From Burhinus oedicnemus (Eukaryota > Chordata > Aves > Charadriiformes > Burhinidae), in contig VFFE01007500.1 in NCBI GenBank assembly GCA_008921705.1, forward strand, positions 3,714,618-3,778,617: a DNA stretch of 64,000 nt. The letters are read 5' to 3'. The position numbers were made by a program, and so were the translations under genes. Below the pieces are notes generated by a model that made no database searches, was not told the origin of the DNA, and saw only the letters and a program-made list of their open reading frames with translations. Shown piece by piece: positions 25,401 to 38,890 of this stretch. Position 1 is the stretch's first letter, and every line of letters begins with the position of its first letter.

Positions 25401-28228
25401 TTGCCAAAATTTTGTGGAGATCAAGAAAGGACTTGATCCAAGTTCTAAGAGAAGCTGATGGGTTTTCACGGATCAGAGACCTCATGAAAAGATGCTACCG
25501 ACTTCTATAGCTTTTGCTGGCAGCAGAGAGTCAACAGGTCAAACAGCTGACCACAGGTCTCAACTGGTAGTCCCAAGTGCTGTGTTGGGTGCAGGCGGGA
25601 CTTTGCTTCTTGGTTCTCAACTGCATATACATCTAATGAAATCCAGTCCAGTTGTGTATCTTTGTCATGCAAAGTATCAGAAAGATTCAAAATTCAGTAG
25701 GTCAGTAGGAAACACATTCTAGCCTGCCAGCCTGTCTTCAAGTTAAAAATACTTAGCTAGCTTTCACCGACAGTTCTGCTATAGTGCTTGCAGTAGGTAT
25801 ATTCCCGTGCTGAACTGCATGCTTTTGCCGGTCAGTATTATCTTACTTTTTTCATTGCATTATGAACTGCAGAACTTTATTAAAGGGCAGCATGAAAATT
25901 AGCTCTGGCACACAGCCCTATTTGCTGAGTCTATACCACAAACAAACAGCAATTGCTGCTGGGGACAAAAAACTTTTGATTACAAGTCTGCCAGGATCCA
26001 GAAGGCAAATAGGACAAGGCTCTTCTGCTGAAAATCTTAGTGATCTGTAAGCGTTCACGAGGGGACAGGCACTCTGTGACTGCTCAGCTATGGGAAAGCT
26101 ATTTTTACTTCAAGGTAATTGCTTGTCAATTAACTGGAGGTAGTTAAAATGTTTGTACAACTCCAAACATTTGTTCTGGGACTTAAATGTTTATAGGCTT
26201 GGTCCAGGGTTCACCTTGACCAACAAACACATGTTAAAGCTGTAACATGCCTCCTCTACGCTGCAGGTGTGCTCCTGCTTCACCTTATTTGACTGGTGCG
26301 GGGATGGGATTTTGCAGGATATTATCTGTCACGTCTTAGCTATTACTCTTAGAAATCCAACCATTTTGCCCAGGATAACATTCACTCAGACATTTTGAAC
26401 CCTGTCTGGAACCCAGCAGCAATTCGGACGATGGAGGTAGGCTGCTGGCAGGGAGCAGGGCACACCTCTGCAAACCTCTGTCACGGGACTCAATCAACAG
26501 CCACCACATTAGCACGAGGTGACATAACTTGAGTATAAATGAGCTCACAGAGGGTGAGGTATGTGGATGGGATGCTTTAAAATGAAGTAGCTGCCTGGAC
26601 ACAGAATTAATTGTTGAAATGTACTGAAATCTCCTTTCTAAACAATCGAGGCTGAACGCAGTATATTGTTACTGTTATTTCATTCTTGCACAGGATAGCA
26701 GCTATTCGCAGCCCAACCGCAGCAGCCCACCTACGGATCACAGCATCTTCCTGCTCCATCCTCCCTCCGCAAGCATAACGTGTGCCTTGCAGAATTTGTA
26801 CTTAAGTATACATCTGTGTCCAGGGCAGAGAGTCAGCCAGACAGGAAGGCTGCAGGGACAGAAGGGAGCTGCAGCCTCCTCTCCGTCAGTTCAGCTGGGG
26901 AAAAAAAAAAAAAGGGAAAAAGGCAGGTGGGGCTAGCCAAAAGGCTGCCGGCCAAACAGACTGCACATGAGCAGAGCAGACATTTCGTGTGGCGATCCAG
27001 CATGCTCGCTCCCTCCGTCCTCCCCCCGCGGCTGGCAGGACTCCAGCGGGAATCACAGCTCACCCAGGGCGAACACCTCTCTCTGCAAGGTACTCTGGGG
27101 ACACGTAGCTGTGAGGTGCCGATGGCGAGGGCACATGTCTGAGAAATCAGAGGGCTTAGAGGATTTGCTACTCGTGTTTTCCGAGAAACCTTGAACCCTT
27201 CTTATCGGAGAGGCATGTTCAAAGCAAAAGTCTGCGTTTGCCTCCTGGAGTTTTCTATGCAACTTTCTCCTTCCCTTCTGTGGGCTTTCCAGGGCGAGGG
27301 CAGAGCTACGGGCTAAGTCCTCCCTTCAGTAAAACATTGCCATTTTTCTGACTTTGCTAGCTCTGGTTGAGCGTGGATGGAGAAAAGACTGATGAAATTT
27401 GTTTAGAGTTTCTATACTTTGTACAAAGCCTCTTTCCAGCCATCCCTGTCCTGTTGGCACAGCCAACTGGCTTCAATCGAGCTCTCACGCTGAGCTGAAT
27501 CCATGCCTCCAGAGTAATTGGCAGAGGGAGGTTTCTTTAGGAGGTGCTGGTTTCACAGGCTAGCAGCGAGATGGATCAGCTGCAACCAGCAGGAAAGACT
27601 GGGCTGAGCCTTTAAAAAATAGATTACTAGATAACAATGAGAGAAAATAGGTCAAAGACTAGGACAAGGGGGATGAAGTAGAGAAGCGAAGGCAGCCTAA
27701 TGCATGCTTTCTGCTGGTGCCACTGCCACGGGCTCAGAGTGCCACGCCACCATCAGCTGTACCAGACTTTGATTTCTCCAGCAGACTCTAATGCAGTGAC
27801 TGTTAGCCCCTTCTACCCCGTGACCCCTTGTTGCAACACACAAACAAGCCATTTCAGGACTTCCCTCCTATCTATTCAAAAAGAAAAGCAGCGATGACTG
27901 CTCATGACTCCTCCTGGGTTGTGACCTCCGAAGCTGCGCACACCAGAGCAGGAGACAGGCCTCTGTATCCCCCAGCCCACCGTTCCCCTGTCTGGCACAG
28001 ACCGTTTGCTCCTTGGTGACTCAGCGAGGTGAGTGAGATGGCCTTCAGGAGGGTTATTTGTTACCTAATAATGAGGCTGAGAAAACAAGTATGCTTAAAG
28101 CCCTCTGAGCTCCTCAGCTAGACAGTTGCTTAAGAGTGCAGAAGAGGAGCACAGACATCGCCATGAAGGTTTGCTGGCTTGGTGTGCTGCCCTGTGCCAT
28201 TTGTGGTATCCCACCTTGCAACACACAT

Positions 28229-28396
28229 TCATAGAATCATAGAACGGTTAGAGTTGGAAGGGACCTTAAAGATCATCTAGTTCCAACCCTCCTGCCATGG
28301 GCAGGGACACCTTTCCACTAGACCAGGTTGCTCAAAGCCCCATCCAACCTGGCCTTGAACACTTCCAGGGATGGGGCATCCACAACTTCTCTGGGC
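28229..28396 (-). mobile_element. CR1 LINE 3' fragment, inverted
   Basis: Read on the plus strand, the segment opens tcatagaatcatagaacggt, the reversed CR1 3' end. It continues with gttggaagggaccttaaaga, ggacacctttccactagacc and gatggggcatccacaacttc, all standard CR1 sequence. It breaks off within ctctgggca. Only about 168 bases of the 3' end remain. It lies in the same orientation as ITPR2. Confidence 0.95.
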
Positions 28397-31088
28397 ATTT
28401 GTGGGCATGCAATGAACAGCAACCACTGTGGCAGCCTGGCAAAAGCCTCCTACAGCTCGAGAGAGACTGTAGCCTCTCAAGTGTGCACTGGGGCTGGTAA
28501 ACCCCTGCTGCACTGGCATTGAGGGAAGCCACTGCCGGTCACCCGGCCTGAGGAGCAGCACTGCGGGGCAGCACTGCACAGCTTCACCCTCAGCGACTCA
28601 GTTGCGCCCTAGGACCTGTGCCTCAGCATGAAGGCAAACAAACCATTGGCATTGCTGCTCTTCAGCAGGCAGCTCATGTCCTTCCAGGCACAAGAACGAA
28701 CAGGCCGTTCACTCCCCTTTCTTGAGCCAGCACCTTGAATAAATACTTCAGTGCCGGGTACAAAGAGATCTATTTACTGAGAAATTATTCTGTATGTCTG
28801 AAACGTAAATAAGTCCATCCATTCTCTTCCCAGATCTGCTGCCTGTATAAGCAGAGAGTGATCAGTCCAAATGACCTTTTGAAAGCTATTATTTTTCTGC
28901 CTAGGGATAGAGTCTGGTCCTAAAAATCTGTAGTTAGGTATCTCCCATAGCCACCTTAAAAGAGGATTTTTAAGATTTAAACTATCTTGTGCTTTAGATG
29001 ACACAGGGCAATAACCACTTTGTGATTTAATCACAGACAATAATAATTTGGTTCAGTGCATGATTCAGCTAATCCACAATTTGATAAACGTTCATCCTAA
29101 ACTACAAACCCGAATAGCTTTCTGCAAATCCTGTTTGACACTTTAATGTTAAGACTGCATTTGATAAGCAATCTGTGCTGTACAAGAATATAGGGAGGGA
29201 AATTAGGAATTGTTAGGCATCTATATGCAGCCGCAACAGTAATTCAAGAAAAATAAAAAATAAACCTTGGCAATTACAGATAAATCTTTATGCAACAAGA
29301 AAACTTATAGGTCTGGCTGGGTCTATACTGGATTGATACGTGCTACAGCTTCCACAGCTCATGGAAAAATATAGAAATCTCTTTCCCCCTGAAAGAAGGT
29401 TGGAACCATAAAAGAGACCCACTGTTTGCTTTAGCAGCGTCATTGATGCATTTACTTTCATTTTAACTTGGCTGAATGTTTTTGAGGGCTGCAACAGAAT
29501 CTATCACCGTAATATTGAATAATTGTGAGTTCTTTGAGACTGATATCCAGGCCAGTCAGTTATAAATGTCTCAGTGTTTTAGTATCAGCATTCCTGCTTG
29601 TGATATCCCTGCAAAAATTATGGCGAGGAATGATAATAAACCTCAAATTGCGAAGATGTTTCTCTGATGCTGTATGTGGCACTTTCGATACTCAGCTTGA
29701 AACTCTGTGAAGGACCCTGCTTTTCCAAGAACAAACACCTCAAAATTTCTGCTTATCAAACACACCTAAAGGACTTGGCATTTAGCTCCAAGCGATGGAA
29801 ACAATCATGAAAATAATCTTTTACAGTCGAGACCGTAAGTTTGAACGTGATCTTGCACTATTGTTATGGGCAAAACCATATGCAAATGCTAAGCAGATGA
29901 GTCAGCAGTGTCCCCTTACAGTGAAAAACGACAGCCATGACCTGGTCTGCATCAGCAAGAGCACAGCCAGCACGTCGAGGGAAGAGATCCTGCTTCAGCC
30001 CGGAGCAACTTTAACCCAGAAGGTGGAACGCAGAAACCGAACTAAGCAGCTTTGTCACCATCGCACTGAGACTGCACCTTCCAACCACCCTCCAGGTGGG
30101 AACCCGGGCAAGGACCGCCGCCGGCTGGGGACCTGCGAGAGTTGCATGGCACAACTTTTGTGTGGTTGGAGGGCCCAAGCTTGTAATGCACCCCTGTACT
30201 GCTCTCCTTGAAGCCACATTTGCTTCTTATGTCTTCCCTTCCCTGCAGCACACGTTCATTTCTCAACTTGATTTCTTCTGCTGTTTCAATCGCTCTCTAC
30301 CACCTTATCTCTATCATAACCCTGAGAATTGATATTCTCCTCTGCAAATCTTTAGGAATCCCAACACTACCGTCTGAAGCTAGGATTTGGCGCTTAATAT
30401 TTGTGCCCTTAAAATAGATAGAATTATAGATTTGTGCAAAACACAAGTTTATTTTTCCACATTCCTATGTTTTCATGTTGTTAGTGGTTACGGGACATGC
30501 TTTAGGAAAAACACTTCAGATTATTCATTTAAAATAATTAAATTATTTCTGATATAATCCCTGGATCTTGTGCATAATGAAACAACATCTGGTACAGTGA
30601 TTAGAAAATAAATGTTCTTGGCTTATTTTTTTTTTTCTTTTGTTAAACAGATGTTGTTGATACAAAACGCAGAACTGTAAATCATAGCCTGCATGTGGAC
30701 ACAGACTGTCACTACTGAGCAGAAATTTACTGTGGCTAGATAGAGATTTGAAACAGCAATGAATCACTGGCTTACTAACTTTATTCACGTGGGTATGGTT
30801 TCAATATTCTGACATTAAGTGCACATGTCCTTAAAAAAAGAACCTTTTAATGGCAGCATGGGAGGCTCTGGTTTAGTTCCAGCTGTCTCGGTGGGGGAAG
30901 CACAGCGTAATGCAATGGCAGCCTCTGCGCAGAGGCACCTGGCAGTTCTCCGTCTCCTCCTTCGCAGCTCATTGCGGTGCTGCTATTGAATCCCACAGGC
31001 TCGGCTCCCTCAATGCTGAGAGCGGCACCACTTAGTGCCACACTGGGTATGGCACCCTGTCACAGGAGAAGGGCTGAGCTGCTCATGC

Positions 31089-31114
31089 AGCCCCCCACCC
31101 CCCACCCCCCCCAA
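31089..31114. repeat. C-rich low-complexity run
   Basis: Runs of C are broken by single A and T bases (cccccccaccccccaccccc type). The complementary strand has several G runs, so it could form a G-quadruplex. This is ordinary low-complexity sequence in an intron. Confidence 0.8.
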
Positions 31115-34100
31115 AATGCTCGCAGCTCTAACTTCTTTCTCCCTCTCCTTTCCTCATTCCCCCCAACATCATTTCAGCAAATTCACCGTTTGTTTGCCAG
31201 ACTGGCTCATGCCTAGCTGAATGGTAACAATATTTCTGCTTCCCGTTGACCGTGTTTAAAGTGAACAGAATTGCGATGCTTCTCCAGTCCCTTGCCATTC
31301 CTATCAAACTGCTTGCACTAGCATGCTGAAGCCCCCCTTCCCCTGTTCTTCTTCTAATATTGATTTTCTTTTGCAAAACATTCTAGCAGGCACACTCCAG
31401 ATACTGAACTCCAGACAAAAGCCAACGGCACTAATCCCACTGCAATGTAAACATACCCTCCAAGCATGATGGCACTGCTGGGGACAGCGATGTTGTCTGC
31501 TCCTTAGAGACATACTTACCATTCGGCTGGTAAGGACACCACAAATTTTGACTCATTTTTGTCAATCTAAGTGCTGGTTTGATCCAGTGGGGATCAGGGT
31601 CTAACTCCATGGTTAAGCTCCAAACCATGACCTCTACCTCGCATCTTTTTTAGCACAGGATTCAGGTGCATAGTCGTTGAAATTCATGGGTTTTTTTTCA
31701 CATTTAGCTTTAATTCTCTGGTCCTGTCACCTTGTATTTTGCAAGTACTGTCCCTTTCATAGCATTAGCTTCAATTTGGTGTAACAGAATCTTTGGGAAA
31801 TACAAAGACTCAGCTGGAGACTCGTTTTTCAGAGGCTCAGGACTTGACCTTGTTCTCAGCTTTACACAGGCAGAGCTTTGCCAATTGCAGCATGATTGCT
31901 CTGGTTTAGGATGCTGCCAGAATCGAGGCATTTTGAATCCTGATCTGAATGTTCCTGCTTTGGGCCCATTTTGACTCTGATGTATTTACACATGGTGCGG
32001 TATGAAAGGACAATCTAAAGAACAACATTTTCTTTTAAAATTAATAAGAATTATTACCTATCATCAATGGGCTATACAGAACTTTTTTTGAGCAACCATG
32101 CGATCATGCATATGCCATACACATGCATAAATGCACACACTCAAGTATCAGTCAGAGGAGAGGAAAAAGATCTAGGTTTCTCTTTGAAGCACCTCTTGAG
32201 AAAACACGACCAAGCAATGGCCACCTTTCACTCTTATGGGCCTGAACGCTACCAACCTGCTCTCAAATCCCTTGCTCCGTTCAAATGCTCGCCCATGGGT
32301 TTTGTACATTCCTCTGCATGGCGAGCACAACTCCTTGCCTACGCAGACACGATAGCCAAGGAGAGGCCCCTTGGCAGGTCTGGCTGTGGCTGGGTGAAAG
32401 GCAGATCCCACAAGGTGCCACCTGCCTACTGGGAAGCACAGAGCACTTCTATTCCTGTTGGGAAATAGGCGGAAACCAGCAAAACCGTGCCCTCAAGGTG
32501 AAACATGTATTCGTTCAGGTTCGTGTCTACCGTGCGCTGTTTTCAGAGGCTGCAAGCATAGATCAATAAAAGAAAAAACCACCACGGTACTTTGTGAACC
32601 TTTATCTGCCTGTACTACATTTTCATTTAGTACTCTTGCTCGCATTGCTACGAAAATACTGAGATGGATCCTCTGTACAGATTTTCTTTTTCTTTGTTTT
32701 TTCAGCCTAGCATTTAAATATGGTTTGCTCTGTTCAATTAAAATGCATTTTCTCTTGAGAACAAGCAGATGATTGGTTTCACAAACCCCGAGTTACAATT
32801 TTCCTTCAGCAGCACCCAGCAAAATGAAAAACAGAGACAAAACATTTTAATCACATGTGTGTAAAATACACAGGGTTCATTAAATACGATTTAAAGTTGC
32901 CTGTTTGCTTTGGAGGCTCTTTAAAGCTCCTACTACCCCAAACTCACAGAAGTGTAATGTGATTCCTGATCTATTGAATTTTGTAGGATGGCTGTAGTGG
33001 GTTCCATTATGTATAAATTGGATGCAGCCAATTTACAATCTCCGATATATACTTTTATCTCAAAATGCCCTGTGAGGCAATTGTGTAAAGTACTTTATCA
33101 GGGATTGTTGTTGGTAATATTGCAAGATTTCATGATGTAAAAAATACATCAATGTCATTTAAATTGAACAAAATGGTTCCCATTTTTTTTTCCTGTAGAG
33201 CATTTTTAACCATCTTCTCAACAAATTTGTTCAATAAATACTGTAAGAAACAAACATTTTGCACTTTGTCCCACAGATACAATTTGCTAACCTGATTGAT
33301 TTCTTTCTCTACAACTAATCTGATTTCTTTAGGCTATATATCTTCTCTTTTATTAAAGATGATGCAATCTTAGCTTTTTATCATACACACATCCACCACA
33401 CTAAAAAGAGAGAAGATTCCGTGAACTAGCCTTGCAACCAAACAGAAAAACCTGACACAAATCTCATAAAGCTGATCCCAAAAGATAAATAGCACAATGA
33501 GACCAGAGTTACACAAATTCAGAAACTTATCCGTGTAGACTAATATAGGTCAGTGGATTTTTCTTCCCATGACAGATATAGAAAACAAGTAACTTCATCC
33601 TACACCTTGTAAAACAGGCTCACACTAATGTTACACCCAGCTCCCCCAAATCTTGCTGTCTCTGAGCTGTAAGAACTCAGAACCAGAACTACGTTTTTTG
33701 TAGCCTTTCCCTGTTTTACTTCTTGCAGAATCTCACTGCTATGTTTTGTGTCCAACCAACACTTATTTACTTTTAAATGGTGTTCCTAGTAAGGCAACAA
33801 CCTCAAGACTCATCTCCCTGTTCTTTTACTAATTGCCTTTATGTCTTTGAGCTAACCCGTAGTCCTTCCATTCCTCAGCATCTGCAGTTATCTGCCTAGG
33901 CTGTGGACAATTTTGGAGTCTTTCCCATTCAAGAAGCCAGAAGCTTAGTACCACTGTAATACAAAGAACAGTAATTGTTTTCAAATGTTGCAGTAATATT
34001 CTCAAACAGCATTGAAGTGTTCTGTGTTTGTTGCTTCTCCCATAGTGCAAAATCAAACGAATTCAGTTTACACGCTTTGGGATCTGCTCATTGCATTGTT

Positions 34101-37100
34101 CCTCTGGGGTGGAACTTCTTATCACTATCTGTCACCCCAGTTAAGGTCCAGTTTTCATTAGGCAAAGCCATACACAGCCAGTCCCAGGAGAATCAAGGCT
34201 CTGTTACCGCCAGCATTTTAAGCGCAACAGTAGGTGCCTATCCAGCGCCTTGGAGAGCCTTTCCATCATTTGAAATCACAGAATAAAGATCTGCCCACAC
34301 ACAGATCCATCTCAGGCCACATGCTTCTTTAACAAAGGGATAAAAGATGGCTTTTGCAAGCTGCCTGGAAAGTTAACAGCTCTAGTCTCTGGCAGGTCAA
34401 GGCGGGAGTGGATTCCAGCAGGGAACCGCAGGCCATGTCCTGCCAGCAGCACTGCTCGGCTTGAGGGCGCTCCAGCTGGAACACCTCCACTCCGTGTTTG
34501 TGGGGATGTGCAAGTTTCAAGGAACACAGCCTCATGCCCAGACCCCTCCTCGAGTTTTTAAGGCCAGCAGCAAACAAACAAACAGGAACCCAACTCGGCT
34601 CATTTATTTTAATTTGCAAATTGAATGAATTGAAGTTGGAAGGAGGACAAAGAGGCTGTGACTACACTGTATTATCAAGGCAGAACCCATCTTTATAGCA
34701 AAATCAGCCTTCGAAGCCTAAATACTGCTCAACAGACAGGTGGCCAAATCTTTCAAATGCAGAGGAAATCAAGCTAAGCTTACAGCTGAGCCACAATACC
34801 ACAGGGTCCAAAAAGACTCATGCTGGGTAGTATCAAACCACTGATTCCAGACCTCAGTGGGGAAAGACACTATTAATATAGTTTTGGGGAGTTTTAGGCT
34901 CCACTCTGTAACTTGCAATTACGTTACAGCTTTGTATTCAGAAGTGATTTCAAAGGAAAGAGGAAAAAAGACAGGGTTGTGTTGGTGCTGGGACCTGTCC
35001 CTTTAGGAGTTAACAAGAACGTGAGGGGCTGAGCATGGAGGCAGCAGGGTCAAGGGCACCACACAACTGCATGGCCATTACCTCACAGTCAGCTAGGGGG
35101 ATGAAGGTTATCACCATACCCTCACTGCACACAGCAAATCTGCCTGTGCTGCAGCACCTGCCGTTGATTTCAATCTTTCTCCTGCTCCAGCTAATGGCAT
35201 CATTTCTAAGGAGGCAGGATCAGATCCGTGGTTTCCCATTCAAGCAGCAACAGGATCATTAATTTTGCCTGTCTGGAAAGAATGTATATAAACTTAAAGC
35301 CACTAAAACCTCAAGCTTTTACAATGAAGCCCACCTTTCCCTTTATTTACCCATACCTCACACATCACCTACCCACGCAGGCCAACTGAATTACTTATGG
35401 TGGACTAAAGAGCCCATTTCTGGAAGATGCAGAGCCCTTGAAGCAGAAAAGAAGATGCTCAGCTCTCTTGTAGAATAGGAGCTTTGTGCAAAGATGCAAA
35501 GTCCTCACGTGATGCTAACTTTTCATGCTTTGAGCAACACACAAATGAGCAGGAAATCAGCTAATTAGGCACGTTACTGTAATTGCTTATTTTATGAAGT
35601 GGAGAGGGAGGTGTTCAGCACTTCTATAAGATAATAATGTAGAGGCAAAATTGTACAGAGAAGTAAAAATAGCAAAGGACTACCTACAGAAATGAACGTT
35701 ATTTTTGAACAACAGGAAAAGCAACAATAGAAAAATAATTCAATACTTAGCAGAAGGAAAAACAACAATGCCTGAATATATTCTGTAAATGTAAAACTGG
35801 GTAACACTTGTGTATATGAGGTGAGAGGGGCAAAACCAGTGGTTGAACCTGTGAGAAGCACAATTCCAGCTCTATTTTAGTGACTCTGTTATCACCACTC
35901 GATAGCTCTGAGATCCTCTGTGAATTTGAGACAGGCCTTGATGCAGAAAAAGGATTTTCTTCAGGACCTGGTGCACCTAAATCAAAGCCCTGAACTCCTC
36001 ACGGGGCCTGTGTCTATGTGGAAGGATGCAGAGAGCTGTGTGCTCACTCACTCTTCCATTTTGAGCACAACAAAAAAATGGAAGCCGTAAATAATCTATT
36101 TAGGCATATTTCTTTAATTACTTATTTTATGAAAACCCAACTGCAGGCAAAACCGACATTGTATTTCCTAGGAAATCAGCCTGTCAGCTAGACCTCAGGT
36201 CTTACTTAGCAGCCAGCTTTTGTGCTCTTGGTATTACTGCCGTGGTAAGTAATTACCCCTAATGTGACATGCATTGTATCAGCCTTTTAAAAGTAATTAA
36301 GAAAAAGTTGCATAGCTTAATGATATGTACATACATCTCATCTTTGCAAGTTTTGCTTTGATAACATCTGCTGGTTTTTGGAGGAAGGCCAGTTTTAAAA
36401 AGTAAAATAAATCAGTCCTAACAATGGGAGCATTATTAGCTTCCCAAAAGTTATAAACTCCATGCCCCACTCCAGCAGAACATTTGTGTGCACAAGTCCT
36501 GTAAGCATTTTCAAGTCTGCGTTGCCAGATCAGAAACTTTATGTTGAACTAGAATTTATGATAATGAAGAAGCCTTAAAAATACAGTTTATTTATAGTGA
36601 GCCAGTTTAAGAACCACCGGTCCCTGACAGATTTAGCTGTAGCAGCTGAAGGGGTCACCCCTATCAGCTGTGTGCCCTCTCTCACTGCTGATATCCTACC
36701 TATAAAGAAGCAGCAGAATTGGTACTGCGTCCTCTCCTCAACCAGTGCAGTTCAGACTGGTGTGACTTCAATGGCCATCAATTTTCACATTAGTACTCTG
36801 GGCTGCGAACTGCAGCAGCTCAGGAGCGAACAGACACATCACTTGTCCTTCCCCTTCTCCTCTTGTTGTGGTTAATTGCAACAGAAGGGTATGGTGGACA
36901 TCTGGGGGAGGAAACTTCTTAAATTGTCTAGGATGAGTCACCAGAGTGCATGTGAAAAACACCGGGAGTGTCTTCCTGACAACCCAAGTGTCCCTTCTGC
37001 AGCATTCATGTTATCTTGGATTGACATTTCTCTGGTTTAGGTAATTCTCTCCACCTGTACCTGCTTGGATGTAGTAAGAGTATCTACAGACTAGAGATAA

Positions 37101-38814
37101 AAACTAGCAGGGAAAACTTTTCCCTCCAAAATTCAAAAAGACGATAGATAACAAAATAGAAAAATCCTGGATGTCAGAACCTTTTTTTTTTTATCCAAAG
37201 AAGTTGTATTTTAAGAGCTGAGGTCAACAGCACTCTTAGTACATATTATTTTATTACATTCTTTGACAAAAATTGACAGCGGTAAAGAACAGCTCGTTCC
37301 CCAAACCCCGCTCCTCCTCGCCTGCCTGCTGTCAGCATACTCTTCCCCTTTTCCGTAGGGCACTTTTTCACTGCCTTCACATCGCCTGTCTGTATTTCCT
37401 TTGGACCTGCCTCCTCTAGAACCTCCACGTGGTTTGCTCGGGGATGGCCACTGAATACGTTGGACATCAGGCTGGGGACGTGCACCAGGATTTGGCATCA
37501 GTGAAATGACTTTACGTTCACTAGCTAACCCTGGGACAACCTCTCACTGCCCCAAGGTGTAAAAGGACGGGCAGCCAGGCTCTTGACCCACAGCTGTCGG
37601 GCTCTGCAGGCTCCGCTTGGCTCACACTTCTGCTGTTTTGACAGTCAGCTACTTCTGCTGAGGTTGCCTAAAATGAAAAAAATCCCTTTGCAGGCCAGAC
37701 ACGGGTGTGCCAGGGACTACACGCAAGCAACTCTGGCTCCAGGAGGGAGCTTGTCCCCTGTCGCTGCTGCTACGCTGGGGGGGTCACAGCCTCATGGAGC
37801 GACTCTGGCCAAGACCTCGCAGCATCACTGCTGAGACCTGAACCTAGGGAGCAGCTACGTGCTGCCACGGCTCACATCACACCTCCGCTCCCGAGGTGGG
37901 AGCATGGCAAAACGCAGAGCAGCGAGGCAGGAGACAGAAGGATGCTGAGGGAAAAAGGCTTGCGCTGCCCAGCACACAGCACGGGCAGAATGACAACTAT
38001 TGTGAGACTTCTCAATGGCTCATTTGGCATTAGTCCCAGTACTGCTTTTGAATTTAATACCCACTTCTAGGGTATCTAATAGAAAAAGAAGGCAAAACCA
38101 TGAAGCTGGAGGTAGGAAGAAGACAGACAACAGCACCAGCTCAAAGGAGCACTAATTCAGATCACACTTCAAACTTCAGTATTTAAAAAAAACCCAACAA
38201 AACAACTAGAGTTTTTCAAAATGGGGAATGCATTTTTCCTCATGACATGGAAATGGCTATGTTTGGTAAATATTTCTTATTATTAAATATTAACTTAAAA
38301 CAAAAAAATAATGGAAAAAAGCTGACACCTTCAAAATATTTAAAATGAATTAGTTAAAAATATTTTGTCACATTACCAATGACAGTTCATTGCTGTGACA
38401 CAAAAGTGTATTTAGAAGAACTGAATAAGAAAATGACTGTTCAGAATTTCAGGCTGGTGTTGCTCAACCTGTCTCTCCTACTTCATCCTTATAATGTTGA
38501 TGGGAATTTTGCTTTTGATTTCAGTGGAAGTGTTGGGATCCTGAGTATCCTGAAGAGACTTAAGATTAGGAATTTGCCTTTCAGGAGGGACACATTTACA
38601 GATGAAACAAGATGTAAAGGAATACTTTTAAGATACTATCATGGTATAAAAGGCTCATGGTCCCAATGACTGCAATGGCAGGAGAACAGAACCTTTAATT
38701 TCCCACCACAGATTGCCTTGTTTTAGGAAGATGGTCTAACACATGGCAGTATCCTTTACTCCACAAACATAGGCTGGTTTTAGAGCAGTTTTCAGCTGAT
38801 TGAGGAGTTATGTA

Positions 38815-38890
38815 ATTGCACCAATTACATCCAATTACATAATTAGAGTAAATAAGTAATAATATAATTAGGTGCTGTAATTATGTAGTT
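38815..38890. repeat. AT-rich block with repeated and inverted TAATTA-like motifs
   Basis: The block holds several direct copies of aattaca and inverted partners such as taattatgtagtt. It contains many TAATT cores that resemble homeodomain sites. It lies in the large ITPR2 intron. Confidence 0.5.

Noticed and set aside
37183..37503. Possible processed retrocopy on the minus strand: two overlapping open frames, AATAAA near 37255-37250 and an A10 run near 37192-37183.
   Set aside because: The A-run is about 57 bases past the signal, further than usual. I recognise no parent protein in any frame and there are no target duplications. More likely chance features.
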